A DNA stretch of 38,647 bases, taken from the NCBI GenBank assembly GCA_937948815.1, contig CALFAM010000128.1, positions 1-38,647 of the forward strand, read 5' to 3'. Position 1 is the first letter of the stretch; every line of letters begins with the position of its first letter. Origin of the DNA: an uncultured bacterium. Its GTDB lineage: Bacteria > Acidobacteriota > Thermoanaerobaculia > Multivoradales > J023. A program made the translations under genes and the position numbers. The notes beneath the pieces were generated by a model that saw only the letters and a program-made list of their open reading frames with translations, had not been told where the DNA came from and did no database searches. Below, piece after piece: positions 23,006 to 32,196 of this stretch.

Positions 23006-23932
23006 ATGTCCGATCGCATCTTGATGGCAGCGGTCGCAGAAGCCATCGCGGCCGAAACCGGTGCCTCGAAGGGCGTCGAGCGCGTCTCGCTGGCTGGCGG
23101 CACCTCGTTCGATCGAGCGGTCTTTCTGACCCTCGACGACGGGGACCGATGGTTCGTCAAGCTGGCATCGGTGGGTGCGCTCGACCGTTTCGAAGGGGAA
23201 GCGGCCGGGCTGCGGGCGCTCGCCGAGCCTGGCGTCCTGCGGGTGCCGGCCCGGGCATGCTCAGGCACGGCCCAGGTGTGCGAACAGGCGAACGGGCGAC
23301 ATCCGGACGGTGGGCACGCCTTCGTGGCCATGGAAGCGATCGCGCGTGGCCGCCCTGTCGAAGAGGCCTGGTCGCGGCTGGGCCGTCAGCTCGCGGAGCA
23401 CCATCGCGCGACGCGACGCGACCGCTTCGGCTTCGACCGCGACAACCACTGCGGCGCCACCCCGCAACCCAATCCGTGGACGACGGACGGCATCGCTTTC
23501 TGGCGTGAGCATCGCCTCGGGCATCAGCTTCGGCTGGCCGAGACCCGTGGCTGTGCGGACGCGGCGCTGTCGCGGGCGGTCCGTGGCGTGATGGATCGGC
23601 TCGACGAGCGCTTGGACCCGGCCGAGGCTGCCTGCTTGATCCACGGCGACCTCTGGTCTGGCAATGTCCTGGTGGATGCCGTGGGTGGGCCCGCGGTCGT
23701 CGACCCGGCGGCCTATTGGGGACACCGCGAAGCAGAGCTTGCAATGGCTCATCTTTTTGGCGGTTTCCCCGCTGCCTTCTTCGCGGCCTACGATTCGGCG
23801 TGGCCGCTCGCGGCCGGTGCGGTCGAACGTCGCGAGATCTTCGTGCTCTACCACCTGCTCAATCATCTGAACCTATTCGGTTCGGCCTACTACGATCGTT
23901 GTCTGCGCGTCGCGCGAGGATGCTCTGCGTGA
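23006..23932 (+). CDS. Fructosamine/ribulosamine 3-kinase family protein
   Basis: 308 residues with an aminoglycoside-phosphotransferase-like fold. Visible motifs are GGTSFDRAVF and FVKLA (nucleotide-binding lobe), FEGEAAGLRAL, the family-specific DNHCGATPQPN (usually DNxIGxTPQ), HGDLWSGN at 213-220 with the catalytic Asp, and DPAAYWGHREAELAM at 233-247. Family members phosphorylate the third hydroxyl of sugars bound to lysine amino groups, which destabilises the adduct. Its position 15 bases after the phosphatase gene points to joint expression. Its stop falls inside a short tandem repeat. The sugar specificity is inferred from the neighbour, not seen. Confidence 0.9.
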   Translation: MSDRILMAAVAEAIAAETGASKGVERVSLAGGTSFDRAVFLTLDDGDRWFVKLASVGALDRFEGEAAGLRALAEPGVLRVPARACSGTAQVCEQANGRHPDGGHAFVAMEAIARGRPVEEAWSRLGRQLAEHHRATRRDRFGFDRDNHCGATPQPNPWTTDGIAFWREHRLGHQLRLAETRGCADAALSRAVRGVMDRLDERLDPAEAACLIHGDLWSGNVLVDAVGGPAVVDPAAYWGHREAELAMAHLFGGFPAAFFAAYDSAWPLAAGAVERREIFVLYHLLNHLNLFGSAYYDRCLRVARGCSA

Positions 23933-23971
23933 TGCCGCGGACCGTGATGCCGCGGGCCGTGATGCGCAGAC
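23928..23971. repeat. Three tandem copies of a 14-15-base unit
   Basis: Units begin at 23928, 23943 and 23958, each starting CGTGATGC and ending in GAC or GGC. The first two differ at one base; the third lacks one base. The stop codon of the kinase gene is inside the first unit. It may be a recent local duplication. Confidence 0.6.
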
Positions 23972-24048
23972 CGTGTTGACGTAGACTGGGATCGACAACC
24001 TCGAAGCTCCGCCTCGTTCCGCGCGACCCCCCATCGAAGGAGATGTTG

Positions 24049-27000
24049 ATGGCGCCCTTTTTGTACCGTGCTCCCTGGATTCTTGCTGCCACCGCGTTGG
24101 TGCTGGTGGGCTCGCGCGCGACAGCGCAGGATCGCCCCGCCCCGTCGCCGCCTTGGACGGTCGAAGGCCTCGAATCATCGTGGCAGAAGCACAAGGAGCT
24201 CGAAGCAAGCTCCCCGTTCCATGGCCTTTCATGGCGCAGCGTCGGACCGGTGGGGCAGGGAGGCCGGGTGGTCGACGTCGAGGTGGTCCCGGGCGAGCCG
24301 TACACGATGTACGTTGCCTACGCCTCCGGTGGTCTGTGGAAGACGGCCAACAACGGCGGCACCTTCGAGCCGCTATTCGACCAGCAGGGGTCGATGATCA
24401 TCGGGGATATCGCACTCGATCCGCAGGACTCCAGTGTCATCTGGGTCGGCACGGGCGAGGAGAACTCGTCTCGCTCATCCTACGGTGGCATGGGCATCTA
24501 CCGCTCGGGCGACGGCGGCGCCACCTGGGAACACAAGGGGCTCACGGGTTCCGACCGGATCGGCGAGATCCTGGTCGACCCGCGGGATTCGGATCGTGTC
24601 TATGTGGCTGTGCTCGGCAAGCTCTACACCCCGGGCGGGCCGCGCGGTATCTATCGGACCATCAACGGAGGCGAATCCTGGCAACAGGTGTTTACCGGCG
24701 CAGGCGCCTGGACTGGATTTCTCGACCTCGAGATCGATCCCAGCAACCCAGACGTGATCTACGCGTCTTCCTGGGAGCGCTCGCGCCGGCCGTGGGACTT
24801 CGTCGAGGGCGGTGATGGCAGCGGCATCTTCAAGTCGATCAACGGCGGTACGACCTGGGCCCGGCTCGAAGGCGGATTACCGCGTGGCCCACACGTCGGT
24901 CGCATCGCTCTGGCCGTGGCGCGCAGCCAACCTCAGACGCTCTACGCATCGATCGACAACCAAGAAGAGTTGCCCGAGGCGGATTGGGATCTCGGGGACA
25001 ATCCGTTGTCGGCCAATCGCTTGCGCACGATGGATCGCGAGACGTTCCTGGAGCAGGATCCGCAGCAGATCGACGCCTTTGTCCGTGGCAACGATCTCGA
25101 TACGTCGCTCGACGGCGAGAAGCTGATCGAGATGATCGAGAGCGAAGAGCTGACCATGGATGACCTCCGCGCTGAGCTCGCGGACGCCAATGCCAACCTC
25201 TTCAACACCAACATCCGGGGCCTCGAGCTGTGGCGTTCGGACGATGCTGGTGCGACCTGGCGGCGGACCCACGACGAGCCGATTCGCAACGTCGTCTTCA
25301 CCTATGGCTACTACTTCGGCAGCATGGCCGTGGCGCCGGACGACCCCGAGCGTGTCTACCTGGCGGGCGTGCCGATCATCGGTTCGACGGACGGCGGTGC
25401 GACGTTCACGTCGCTGCAGGATCCGAGTGTTCACGTCGAATACCATCCGATCTGGATTGATCCCGAGAACCCGTCTCGGATGGTCGTGGGCAACGATGGC
25501 GGGATCGACGTCAGCTATGACCGGGGCGAGACATGGTTCGGGCTCGATGCCCAGCCGGTCGGCCAGTTCTACGCCATCACCCTCGACAACGCCGACCCCT
25601 ACAATGTCTACGGTGGCCTCCAGGACAACGGCAGCCTCAAAGGGTCGTCCCAGACCCGCTGGGAGCTTGGTGAGCGCTGGCAGTTCATCGGTGGCGGCGA
25701 CGGTATGTACGTGCAGGTCGATCCCCGCAATGACGACACGCTCTACACCGGGTTCCAATTCGGTTTCTACCAGCGGGCAGGCAAGGCGGGACGCGCCACG
25801 GTGCGGCCGCGCGACGAGCTGAAGGCCCCCGCGCTGCGCTACAACTGGATGACGCCGATCCAGCTTTCGCCCCACAGTGCCGAGATCCTCTACTTCGGCA
25901 CCAATATCCTCTATCGCTCCATGGACCAAGGGGAGACCTGGACCGCGATCAGCCCCGACATGACCCATTCGGAGAAGCGTGGTGACGTTCCCTTCGGCAC
26001 CATCTCGACACTGTCCGAGTCGCCGAAGACCTTTGGGCTGATCTGGGTCGGCACCGACGACGGGCAGGTGCACGTGACCGAGGACGGCGGCGTGACCTGG
26101 CGCGATGCGGCCGCCGGTTTGCCGGCGGATCGGTGGGTCAGCCGGGTCGAAACCTCCTCCCACGCCCGCGACACGGTCTTCGTCTCGCTCAATGGTTACC
26201 GTGACGACGACATTACCCCGTACCTCTACCGCAGCGACGACCTCGGCGCGACTTGGCGCTCGATTGCCGACGGCCTGCCAGCCGAAGCGATCAACGTCGT
26301 GCGCGAGGACCCCGTGGTCGCCGACCTGCTCTACGTGGGCACGGACCGCGGCGTCTACGTGTCGTACGAAGGAGGCGGCGCGTGGCAGGCGCTCGACGCC
26401 GAGTTGCCCAACGTGCCCGTACACGACCTGGCGATCCATCGCCGCGAGCGTGAGCTGGTCGCGGGAACCCACGGGCGTTCGATCTGGATCGTCGACGTTC
26501 TGCCCGTCCAGGAGCTGGCCAGCGTCCGCGAGGAGCCTGTTCACCTCTTCCCGGTCGAGTCGGTCCAGTCGGGCCGAGGCTGGCGGTCGAGGCCGTCGCA
26601 GTGGTTCGATCGACCCGAATATCTGCCTGAGATCGACGTCCCGTTCTGGAGCGCGGCGGCGGGCACGCTGACGTTCGAGGTCCTCGATGGCGACGAACGT
26701 GTGCTCTACGCCACGGAAGTCGAGACCCGTGCCGGCGTCGGCAGCCTGACCTGGGATCTGTTGCTCGACAAGGAGCGCGCGTTGGCCGCCGAGCGCGCGC
26801 GCCTGGCCGCGGATGACCAATCCGGGGACGGTAAGGCCGCGGACGAGCCGAAAGGCAAGAAGCGCAAGAAGCAGAAAGCCGAGGAAATGGCCGAGGACGA
26901 TTCGCCCGATCGCAAGGGCCATCGCGCCAAGACGCCGTACGCCGAGGCCGAGCGTCTGGGTTGGCGCTTCTATCCCGCGCCAGGTGACTACACCTTGCGC

Positions 27001-27114
27001 CTGACGACCGCCGAGGGCGCCACGTCGGAGACCGACTTCACGATCGACGCACCGGAAGCCCGCGAGCCGCGCATGAAGAAGGAAGCGCCCATCCGCGGCC
27101 GCGACGACGACTAG
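24049..27114 (+). CDS. Exported multi-Asp-box (sortilin/BNR-like) beta-propeller protein
   Basis: 1021 residues. A signal peptide (APWILAATALVLVGSRATAQ) is followed by a two-propeller-sized region with at least nine Asp-box motifs (S/T-x-D/N-x-G-x-T-W), for example SGDGGATW, SINGGTTW, SDDAGATW, SMDQGETW and SDDLGATW. GTHGRSIWIVD closes the propeller region. A Lys-rich stretch (KGKKRKKQK) near residue 940 interrupts the C-terminal beta domain, which resumes with FYPAPGDYTLRL. Such proteins are annotated as glycosyl-hydrolase- or sortilin-like without proven activity; no catalytic residue is evident. AAGGAG six bases before ATG 24049 favours this start over ATG 24043. Confidence 0.85.
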   Translation: MAPFLYRAPWILAATALVLVGSRATAQDRPAPSPPWTVEGLESSWQKHKELEASSPFHGLSWRSVGPVGQGGRVVDVEVVPGEPYTMYVAYASGGLWKTANNGGTFEPLFDQQGSMIIGDIALDPQDSSVIWVGTGEENSSRSSYGGMGIYRSGDGGATWEHKGLTGSDRIGEILVDPRDSDRVYVAVLGKLYTPGGPRGIYRTINGGESWQQVFTGAGAWTGFLDLEIDPSNPDVIYASSWERSRRPWDFVEGGDGSGIFKSINGGTTWARLEGGLPRGPHVGRIALAVARSQPQTLYASIDNQEELPEADWDLGDNPLSANRLRTMDRETFLEQDPQQIDAFVRGNDLDTSLDGEKLIEMIESEELTMDDLRAELADANANLFNTNIRGLELWRSDDAGATWRRTHDEPIRNVVFTYGYYFGSMAVAPDDPERVYLAGVPIIGSTDGGATFTSLQDPSVHVEYHPIWIDPENPSRMVVGNDGGIDVSYDRGETWFGLDAQPVGQFYAITLDNADPYNVYGGLQDNGSLKGSSQTRWELGERWQFIGGGDGMYVQVDPRNDDTLYTGFQFGFYQRAGKAGRATVRPRDELKAPALRYNWMTPIQLSPHSAEILYFGTNILYRSMDQGETWTAISPDMTHSEKRGDVPFGTISTLSESPKTFGLIWVGTDDGQVHVTEDGGVTWRDAAAGLPADRWVSRVETSSHARDTVFVSLNGYRDDDITPYLYRSDDLGATWRSIADGLPAEAINVVREDPVVADLLYVGTDRGVYVSYEGGGAWQALDAELPNVPVHDLAIHRRERELVAGTHGRSIWIVDVLPVQELASVREEPVHLFPVESVQSGRGWRSRPSQWFDRPEYLPEIDVPFWSAAAGTLTFEVLDGDERVLYATEVETRAGVGSLTWDLLLDKERALAAERARLAADDQSGDGKAADEPKGKKRKKQKAEEMAEDDSPDRKGHRAKTPYAEAERLGWRFYPAPGDYTLRLTTAEGATSETDFTIDAPEAREPRMKKEAPIRGRDDD

Positions 27115-27129
27115 TCTGCTCGATCTCCA

Positions 27130-27166
27130 CGCCCGAGCCGCTGGTGCACTGCCACCGGTTCGGGCG
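27130..27166 (+). terminator. Strong stem-loop after the Asp-box gene
   Basis: CGCCCGAGCC (27130-27139) pairs with GGTTCGGGCG (27157-27166), ten pairs with one G-U, and an inner GGTG/CACC helix extends it. It starts 16 bases after the stop codon. No U-run follows, only AAAC, so it is a terminator-like or RNA-stabilising structure. Confidence 0.5.
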
Positions 27167-27184
27167 AAACCTCCCACCCCAGCC

Positions 27185-27214
27185 GGTTCCTCCCCGAGGC
27201 TGGGCCTCGGAACC
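27185..27214 (+). terminator. Second stem-loop after the Asp-box gene
   Basis: CCGAGGC (27194-27200) pairs with GCCTCGG (27204-27210) around a three-base loop, and GGTT/AACC flanks can extend it. A pyrimidine-rich run follows. It sits about 20 bases after the first stem-loop. Confidence 0.4.
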
Positions 27215-27474
27215 TCTCCCTCCGGTCCTTTCCAAGCGCTCGTTCCCGCAATAGCTGGTCCGGTTTGCGCCGGTCCTACGCGTAACCTGGCGAACAAACC
27301 CTGACAGCCGGCGGCTGCCCCGGCTGCCCGCTCCCCCGATGCTGCTGCGATCACCCGTCGCGGTCGCCCGACTTTGCTACGGCGTACGTGGGCCGCGCGC
27401 CGCAGAACGCGCAGCAGGGACTGTTCGCTCGCGCTCCTCAACACCTCGAATCGACCGCCTTAGAAAGGAACAGC

Positions 27475-30400
27475 ATGAGACGCATTCGCTCGCTCGCCGC
27501 CCTCTGTGCCGTCGCCGCTTTGCTGATGGCGACCGCGCCAGATGCCTTCGCCCAGGGAACCCTCTACGAACACGGATCCGAGACCTACGGCTCCCTGACC
27601 GAGGCCGAAGCCGCGATGCGTGCTTCTCACGGTGCGGCAGGGCAATACCTCGAGCTTCTCAATGTCCAGAGTCTCGGCGGCGAGATAACGCGAACCTATG
27701 CAATACGGGTGCACGACATCCAAGTCGAACCCTTCTCCTGGCAGCCCTATCAGGACGTTCCATCAGCAGGGATCGAAGCGTGCGAATTCACCGGGCCGAT
27801 CGTGACGGCCAGCAATCAGAACGATTGCAACACATCCATCGACTGGACCAGCCGCCAAGAGCAGCTATTCGCCTCCCGTGACTGCTCTAGCCCGCCGCCA
27901 GAGGTCCAGATTGTCCCCGCGTTGCAGCACCACAGCGTGGGTGGTGGCTCGGCTCACGAGTTCGCGGTGAGGCAGTTCTTCGCCGGCCAGCTCGGAATTT
28001 CGATCGATCGAATCTGGGGCGTTCTCAAGACTGTCGGCCTCTATCAAAGCTACTCATTTGGGGCGGACTGTGAACAACGTTTCGAACGCGAGCCCTCCCA
28101 AGACTGTGCGCCCAACACCACCTGCTTGCCCGGGCCAAGTTTGCGACAGAGCTTGCTAGGTATCTGTCCGGAGGGTTTAACGGCTGGTAACCGAAGCCCC
28201 TTCGAACCAGGCGTCATAACGTTCTTCCCCAAGAGCTGTACGCTCGACATTCGAGATTCGATCAGGATCCTTCCGGTGCCAGGGTCGACCGACGACCCGT
28301 TCGTACAGAGCAATGGCGATTGTGTCGGCAATCCTTGCGACGTCATCAGTGGTGACAAACTCCTTTTCGAACGCATTGTCGACCTCCCCGAGCTCTCGCT
28401 CGAGCTTACGTACCACTCGCTCGCAACCACGCCGACGTACTCGCGTCTCGGACCGAACTGGCGCCACAACTACGACTCGGTCATTCTCGACACTGGGTCG
28501 AGTAGCTGGGACAAGACGCTGATCTCGCCCGCCGGCAAGATTTCCGCATTCGAGGAGGATCCAGCCACACCCGGAACCTTCCGTCCGCTCCTGGAGAGCA
28601 ATGGTCTCTTGCGGGCTGTGAGCAACACAGAATTTCACTACCTTCCAGGCGATCACCGAAAGCTGGTCTATACCAACCGCAACGGTGGCGACCGACATTT
28701 TCTCGCGTCAATCACGGATCTTCGGTCGGGCAAGGTCGTGTCCATCGATCGCAATGCCAATTGGGTGGCGACGTCGGTGAGCGCCACCAGTGGTCGGCAG
28801 CTCGACTTGGTGTACGACGAAGAAGCGGGCAACCGCCTTCAGTCCATTCGCCTGGGCGGTACGACGCTGGCAACATTTACCTATACCGAGCTCTCGCCCG
28901 CCGAACCACGACTCGACACCATCCAGTTCGTAGACGGAACGATCCGGAGGTACAGCTACTCCGATCCGAGATTCCCCTTGCACATTACCGGAATCATCGA
29001 CGAGAACGGAAATGATTTCGCAAGCTATGCCTACCATGCCGATGGCAAGGCGCGATCCAGCGAGAGGGCTGGGGGAGCGGATCGGGTCACGCTCGACTAT
29101 CAGCCTGGCGAGACCGTCGTCGGTTTGCCACTCGGCTCCGAGCGGATCTATGAGCTCTCAAGAGCCGCCTCGAACGGCCTGACGCGCCGCGATCGGATCG
29201 TCGAAGGTGACCTCGTGACGCAATTTCTCTTCGATAGCCAGCGTCCCACGCTCTCTGCAAGTGAGATTGATCCGAACGGCAACCGGACCGACGTCACGTT
29301 CGACGATTGGAACCGAACAGTACGCGTGGTCAGCGGTGTCGCGACTCCAGAGGTCGTGGTCACGGAAATGGACTGGAACGATACCCACAACCGGCCGAGT
29401 CAGGTGCGTGTTCGCGATGCGACCGATACGGTCGTACAGCAGATCGACTTTGCCTACGACGATGAGGGAAGGACTCTCTCGAGAACCGAATCGGACCCGT
29501 CTGTTGCGGACAGCAGCCGTACCACCACGTACACCTACTACGAGATGCCGGCGATCTTGGCCGGCCTGCTCCGGAACATCGATGGTCCGCGTGACATCGC
29601 GGATACGACTACGTACACCTACCGTATGCAGGACGCGCCCGCCGGGGAATACCGAGCCGGTGATCTGCACACGATCACCAATGGTGTGGGACACCAAATC
29701 GAGTATTTGGCCTACGATATTGCGGGTCGACCTGTCGAGATCCGAAGCCCCAACGGCAGTGTGACGACGCTCAGTTACCATCCCCGCGGTCAACTCGCGG
29801 GCTCGAGTCGGGCGGGCGAAATATTCGTCTATGACTATGACGATGTGGGAAATCTGGAAACCGTCACCGAGCCGGATGGCGCCACAGTCACCTACACCTA
29901 CGACGATGCCCATCGTTTGGTCGGAATTGCCGATGCTCTCGGCAATTCCGTCACGTTCATGCTCGACGCCGCAGGCAACCGTACATCCGAAGAGAGCAAA
30001 GATCCCAGCGGGGTCGTACGCCGATCCCTCGGAAGAACCTTCGACGAGCTCGGTCGGCTGCGAGCGCTCCTCGATCACAACGACATCGCGACGTCCTTGA
30101 CCTACGATCACAACGGCAACCTCGAAACCGTGACCGATCCAGTCGGGCGCTTCAGTCGCTTCACCTACGACAGCCTCGACCGTCTGGCCAAGTTCATCAG
30201 CTCGACGGGGCCAACAACCGAACGGCAGACCGAAATCGCCTACGATGTACGCGGCAGGATTCGTACCGTCACGGACCCGCGCGGAAATGCCACGACCTAC
30301 GACCGCAACGGTGTCGACAGCCTGCTCGTCCTCGACAGCCCGGACGCGGGCGTGACGGAATTCCGTTTCGACAAAGCGGGCAATCTCGTCGCGCGGACCG

Positions 30401-32145
30401 ATGCGCGCAACGAGGTTGCCACGTACACCCATGACGCAATTGGTCGCTTAACGGGTGCCGCGTACGAATCAGATAGCCGTTTCGATACCACATTCACGTA
30501 CGACGAGGGCACGAATGGTATTGAGCAGCTGACCTCGATGAGCGACGGTATCAGCGGCACCACGACCTGGTCGTTCGACGCCCACGGCAGGGTGATCCGC
30601 AAAGTTCAGACTCCGATCGGAGGTCCAGGCCTGGTGGTGAGCTATGGCTACCGTAACGGTCGGCTTTCGACGATTACCTACCCCAGTGGGACGGTGCTCG
30701 CGTACCGTTACGACGCGGCGGGCCAGCCGGCCGGGGTCGACCGCTTGGACGGTCTATCGAAGCACCGTGCCACCACACCGATCATCACTCAGGTCGACTA
30801 TCTTCCGAACGGGCCGGTTTCTCGGGTCGACTATGCGCAGTCGGTGGCCCAGGATCGTCTCTATGACCTGGACTTCGACCCTGCGGGGTTCGTGGGCGGC
30901 CTGGCGCGAACGTATCTCACGAACGCCGCGGGAGAAATCACGCGCACGTCGGTTCCGGGTCGCGCCGACCATGCTTATGCCTACGACAAGCTCGGAAGGA
31001 TCGCACGTGTCGAGAGCCCACCTGGACAATCGGTCAGTTTCTGGGACTACGACCTCAGTGGAAACCTGATCAATCGAAGCGGGCAGACCTTCTCGGTCGA
31101 CAACGATTCCAACCAGCTCACGGGAACCTTCCAGACCTCCTTTACCTACGATGCCATGGGGAACCTGTCGGAACGAACGCAGGCGCTCGTCGGTTCGCTG
31201 CAGATGACCTATGGGCCGAACCAGCGTCTGGTTCACTTTGCACGGAACGGGCACTTTACGACGGCTGCCTATCGCTACAACGGTTTTGGGCAACGTGTCG
31301 GGAAGACGGTCACCACGCTCGGCATCGCAGGCAATGGAATCGAGACCAAGCAATTCCTCTATGACGAAAGCGAGAGACTCCTGGGTGAGTACGACGAGCA
31401 AGGGCGCCTCATCATGGAGTATCACTGGCTGGGGGACTTGCTGGTCGGCCTTCACCAGCCGGGAGCGTTCTTCCAGGTCTACACCGATCACCTGGGTACG
31501 CCACGGGAGGTTCGTGACAAGAGCAATGTCGTGGTCTGGAAATGGGAGAGTCTGGCCCAGCCCTATGGCCGGAGTGTCCCCAATGCCGATCCGGACCGGG
31601 ATGGCAAGACCTTCACGTTGAATCTGCGCTTTCCCGGCCAGTACTTCGACGCGGAGAGCGGTTTTCACTACAACTACTTCCGCGACTACGATCCGGTGAC
31701 CGGACGCTACATCCAGAGTGATCCCATTGGCCTTGCCGGTGGCATCAACCCATACGCCTATGCGGAGCTCAATCCGCTCGGGCTCATCGATCGTCGTGGT
31801 CTCCGCGGAGGCGGAGCGAGTACGACGGCTCGTCCCGGTGGAACGTTCGGAGGGCCGGGTAGGTTACGCATCGACCGCAAGCGGTTCACAGATGGCGTGG
31901 CGGATCTGCTCGACTCCTCGCTTTGTGACTTCGATCCGTCGCGTTGCTTCAAGATCGGCTGCCTGACGTTCGAGTGCACGCCCATTCCCGCACCGATCGT
32001 TTGCGCCATTGATGGGTCGACGGATCCATTCTTGCTCGGCGTCGGGGGCACACCGATCCTGACCGGTCCGAATACCGACCTGGGCATGTCATTCTTTACC
32101 GAGGATGCAGAGTGTCGGTGTGTCCGCGGGACATTCGTCCAGTAG
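27475..32145 (+). CDS. Exported RHS/YD-repeat protein with a unique cysteine-rich C-terminus
   Basis: 1556 residues. A signal peptide (residues 1-26, cleavage after AFA) is followed by a Cys-containing N-terminal part to about 270. A DUF6531-like stretch follows (CDVISGDKLLFERIVDLPELSLELTYHS, GPNWRHNYDS), then about 1000 residues of YD repeats (for example YDDVGNLETVTEPDG, YDSLDRLAKF, YDAMGNLSERT). The RHS-associated core YFDAESGFHYNYFRDYDPVTGRYIQSDPIGLAGGINPYAYAELNPLGLIDRRG ends near residue 1443. The last 113 residues carry seven Cys and match nothing I know. RHS shells enclose or display variable tails, often toxins. No immunity-like gene follows. AAAGGA before ATG 27475 fixes the start. 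Confidence 0.9.
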   Translation: MRRIRSLAALCAVAALLMATAPDAFAQGTLYEHGSETYGSLTEAEAAMRASHGAAGQYLELLNVQSLGGEITRTYAIRVHDIQVEPFSWQPYQDVPSAGIEACEFTGPIVTASNQNDCNTSIDWTSRQEQLFASRDCSSPPPEVQIVPALQHHSVGGGSAHEFAVRQFFAGQLGISIDRIWGVLKTVGLYQSYSFGADCEQRFEREPSQDCAPNTTCLPGPSLRQSLLGICPEGLTAGNRSPFEPGVITFFPKSCTLDIRDSIRILPVPGSTDDPFVQSNGDCVGNPCDVISGDKLLFERIVDLPELSLELTYHSLATTPTYSRLGPNWRHNYDSVILDTGSSSWDKTLISPAGKISAFEEDPATPGTFRPLLESNGLLRAVSNTEFHYLPGDHRKLVYTNRNGGDRHFLASITDLRSGKVVSIDRNANWVATSVSATSGRQLDLVYDEEAGNRLQSIRLGGTTLATFTYTELSPAEPRLDTIQFVDGTIRRYSYSDPRFPLHITGIIDENGNDFASYAYHADGKARSSERAGGADRVTLDYQPGETVVGLPLGSERIYELSRAASNGLTRRDRIVEGDLVTQFLFDSQRPTLSASEIDPNGNRTDVTFDDWNRTVRVVSGVATPEVVVTEMDWNDTHNRPSQVRVRDATDTVVQQIDFAYDDEGRTLSRTESDPSVADSSRTTTYTYYEMPAILAGLLRNIDGPRDIADTTTYTYRMQDAPAGEYRAGDLHTITNGVGHQIEYLAYDIAGRPVEIRSPNGSVTTLSYHPRGQLAGSSRAGEIFVYDYDDVGNLETVTEPDGATVTYTYDDAHRLVGIADALGNSVTFMLDAAGNRTSEESKDPSGVVRRSLGRTFDELGRLRALLDHNDIATSLTYDHNGNLETVTDPVGRFSRFTYDSLDRLAKFISSTGPTTERQTEIAYDVRGRIRTVTDPRGNATTYDRNGVDSLLVLDSPDAGVTEFRFDKAGNLVARTDARNEVATYTHDAIGRLTGAAYESDSRFDTTFTYDEGTNGIEQLTSMSDGISGTTTWSFDAHGRVIRKVQTPIGGPGLVVSYGYRNGRLSTITYPSGTVLAYRYDAAGQPAGVDRLDGLSKHRATTPIITQVDYLPNGPVSRVDYAQSVAQDRLYDLDFDPAGFVGGLARTYLTNAAGEITRTSVPGRADHAYAYDKLGRIARVESPPGQSVSFWDYDLSGNLINRSGQTFSVDNDSNQLTGTFQTSFTYDAMGNLSERTQALVGSLQMTYGPNQRLVHFARNGHFTTAAYRYNGFGQRVGKTVTTLGIAGNGIETKQFLYDESERLLGEYDEQGRLIMEYHWLGDLLVGLHQPGAFFQVYTDHLGTPREVRDKSNVVVWKWESLAQPYGRSVPNADPDRDGKTFTLNLRFPGQYFDAESGFHYNYFRDYDPVTGRYIQSDPIGLAGGINPYAYAELNPLGLIDRRGLRGGGASTTARPGGTFGGPGRLRIDRKRFTDGVADLLDSSLCDFDPSRCFKIGCLTFECTPIPAPIVCAIDGSTDPFLLGVGGTPILTGPNTDLGMSFFTEDAECRCVRGTFVQ

Positions 32146-32165
32146 GCGCAAGCTTGCGCATCCAG

Positions 32166-32195
32166 CCCGAGCGGCGTGCGAATCAGCCGCTCGGG
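32166..32195. terminator. Bidirectional terminator hairpin between the convergent RHS and kinase genes
   Basis: CCCGAGCGGC (32166-32175) and GCCGCTCGGG (32186-32195) form a perfect 10-bp stem with a ten-base loop. It lies in the 51 bases between the two stops. TTCAAT follows on the plus strand, a weak U-tract. Placement supports a shared terminator. Confidence 0.7.
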
Positions 32196-32196
32196 T

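Larger units (their letters stand above)
27115..27474. other. 360-base intergenic region with two stem-loops
   Basis: No gene is seen. The first 100 bases hold two stem-loops listed separately, as expected after a long transcript. The rest is GC-rich with no convincing -10/-35 pair, though it must carry the RHS gene promoter if that gene is not read through from upstream. A 6-bp inverted repeat (AGCCGG/CCGGCT) near 27305-27325 is the only other structure noticed. Confidence 0.5.

Noticed and set aside
24877-27444. 855-codon minus-strand frame opposite the Asp-box gene
   Set aside because: It is the mirror of a well-supported exported protein in GC-rich DNA and has no recognisable domain.
29158-30432. 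Minus-strand frame opposite the RHS gene as an immunity gene
   Set aside because: It lies within the YD-repeat region, not after the tail, and lacks a ribosome binding site and any known fold.
27475-32145. YD-repeat region as a DNA-level tandem repeat or CRISPR-like array
   Set aside because: The periodicity is at protein level and irregular; no identical spaced DNA repeats are seen.
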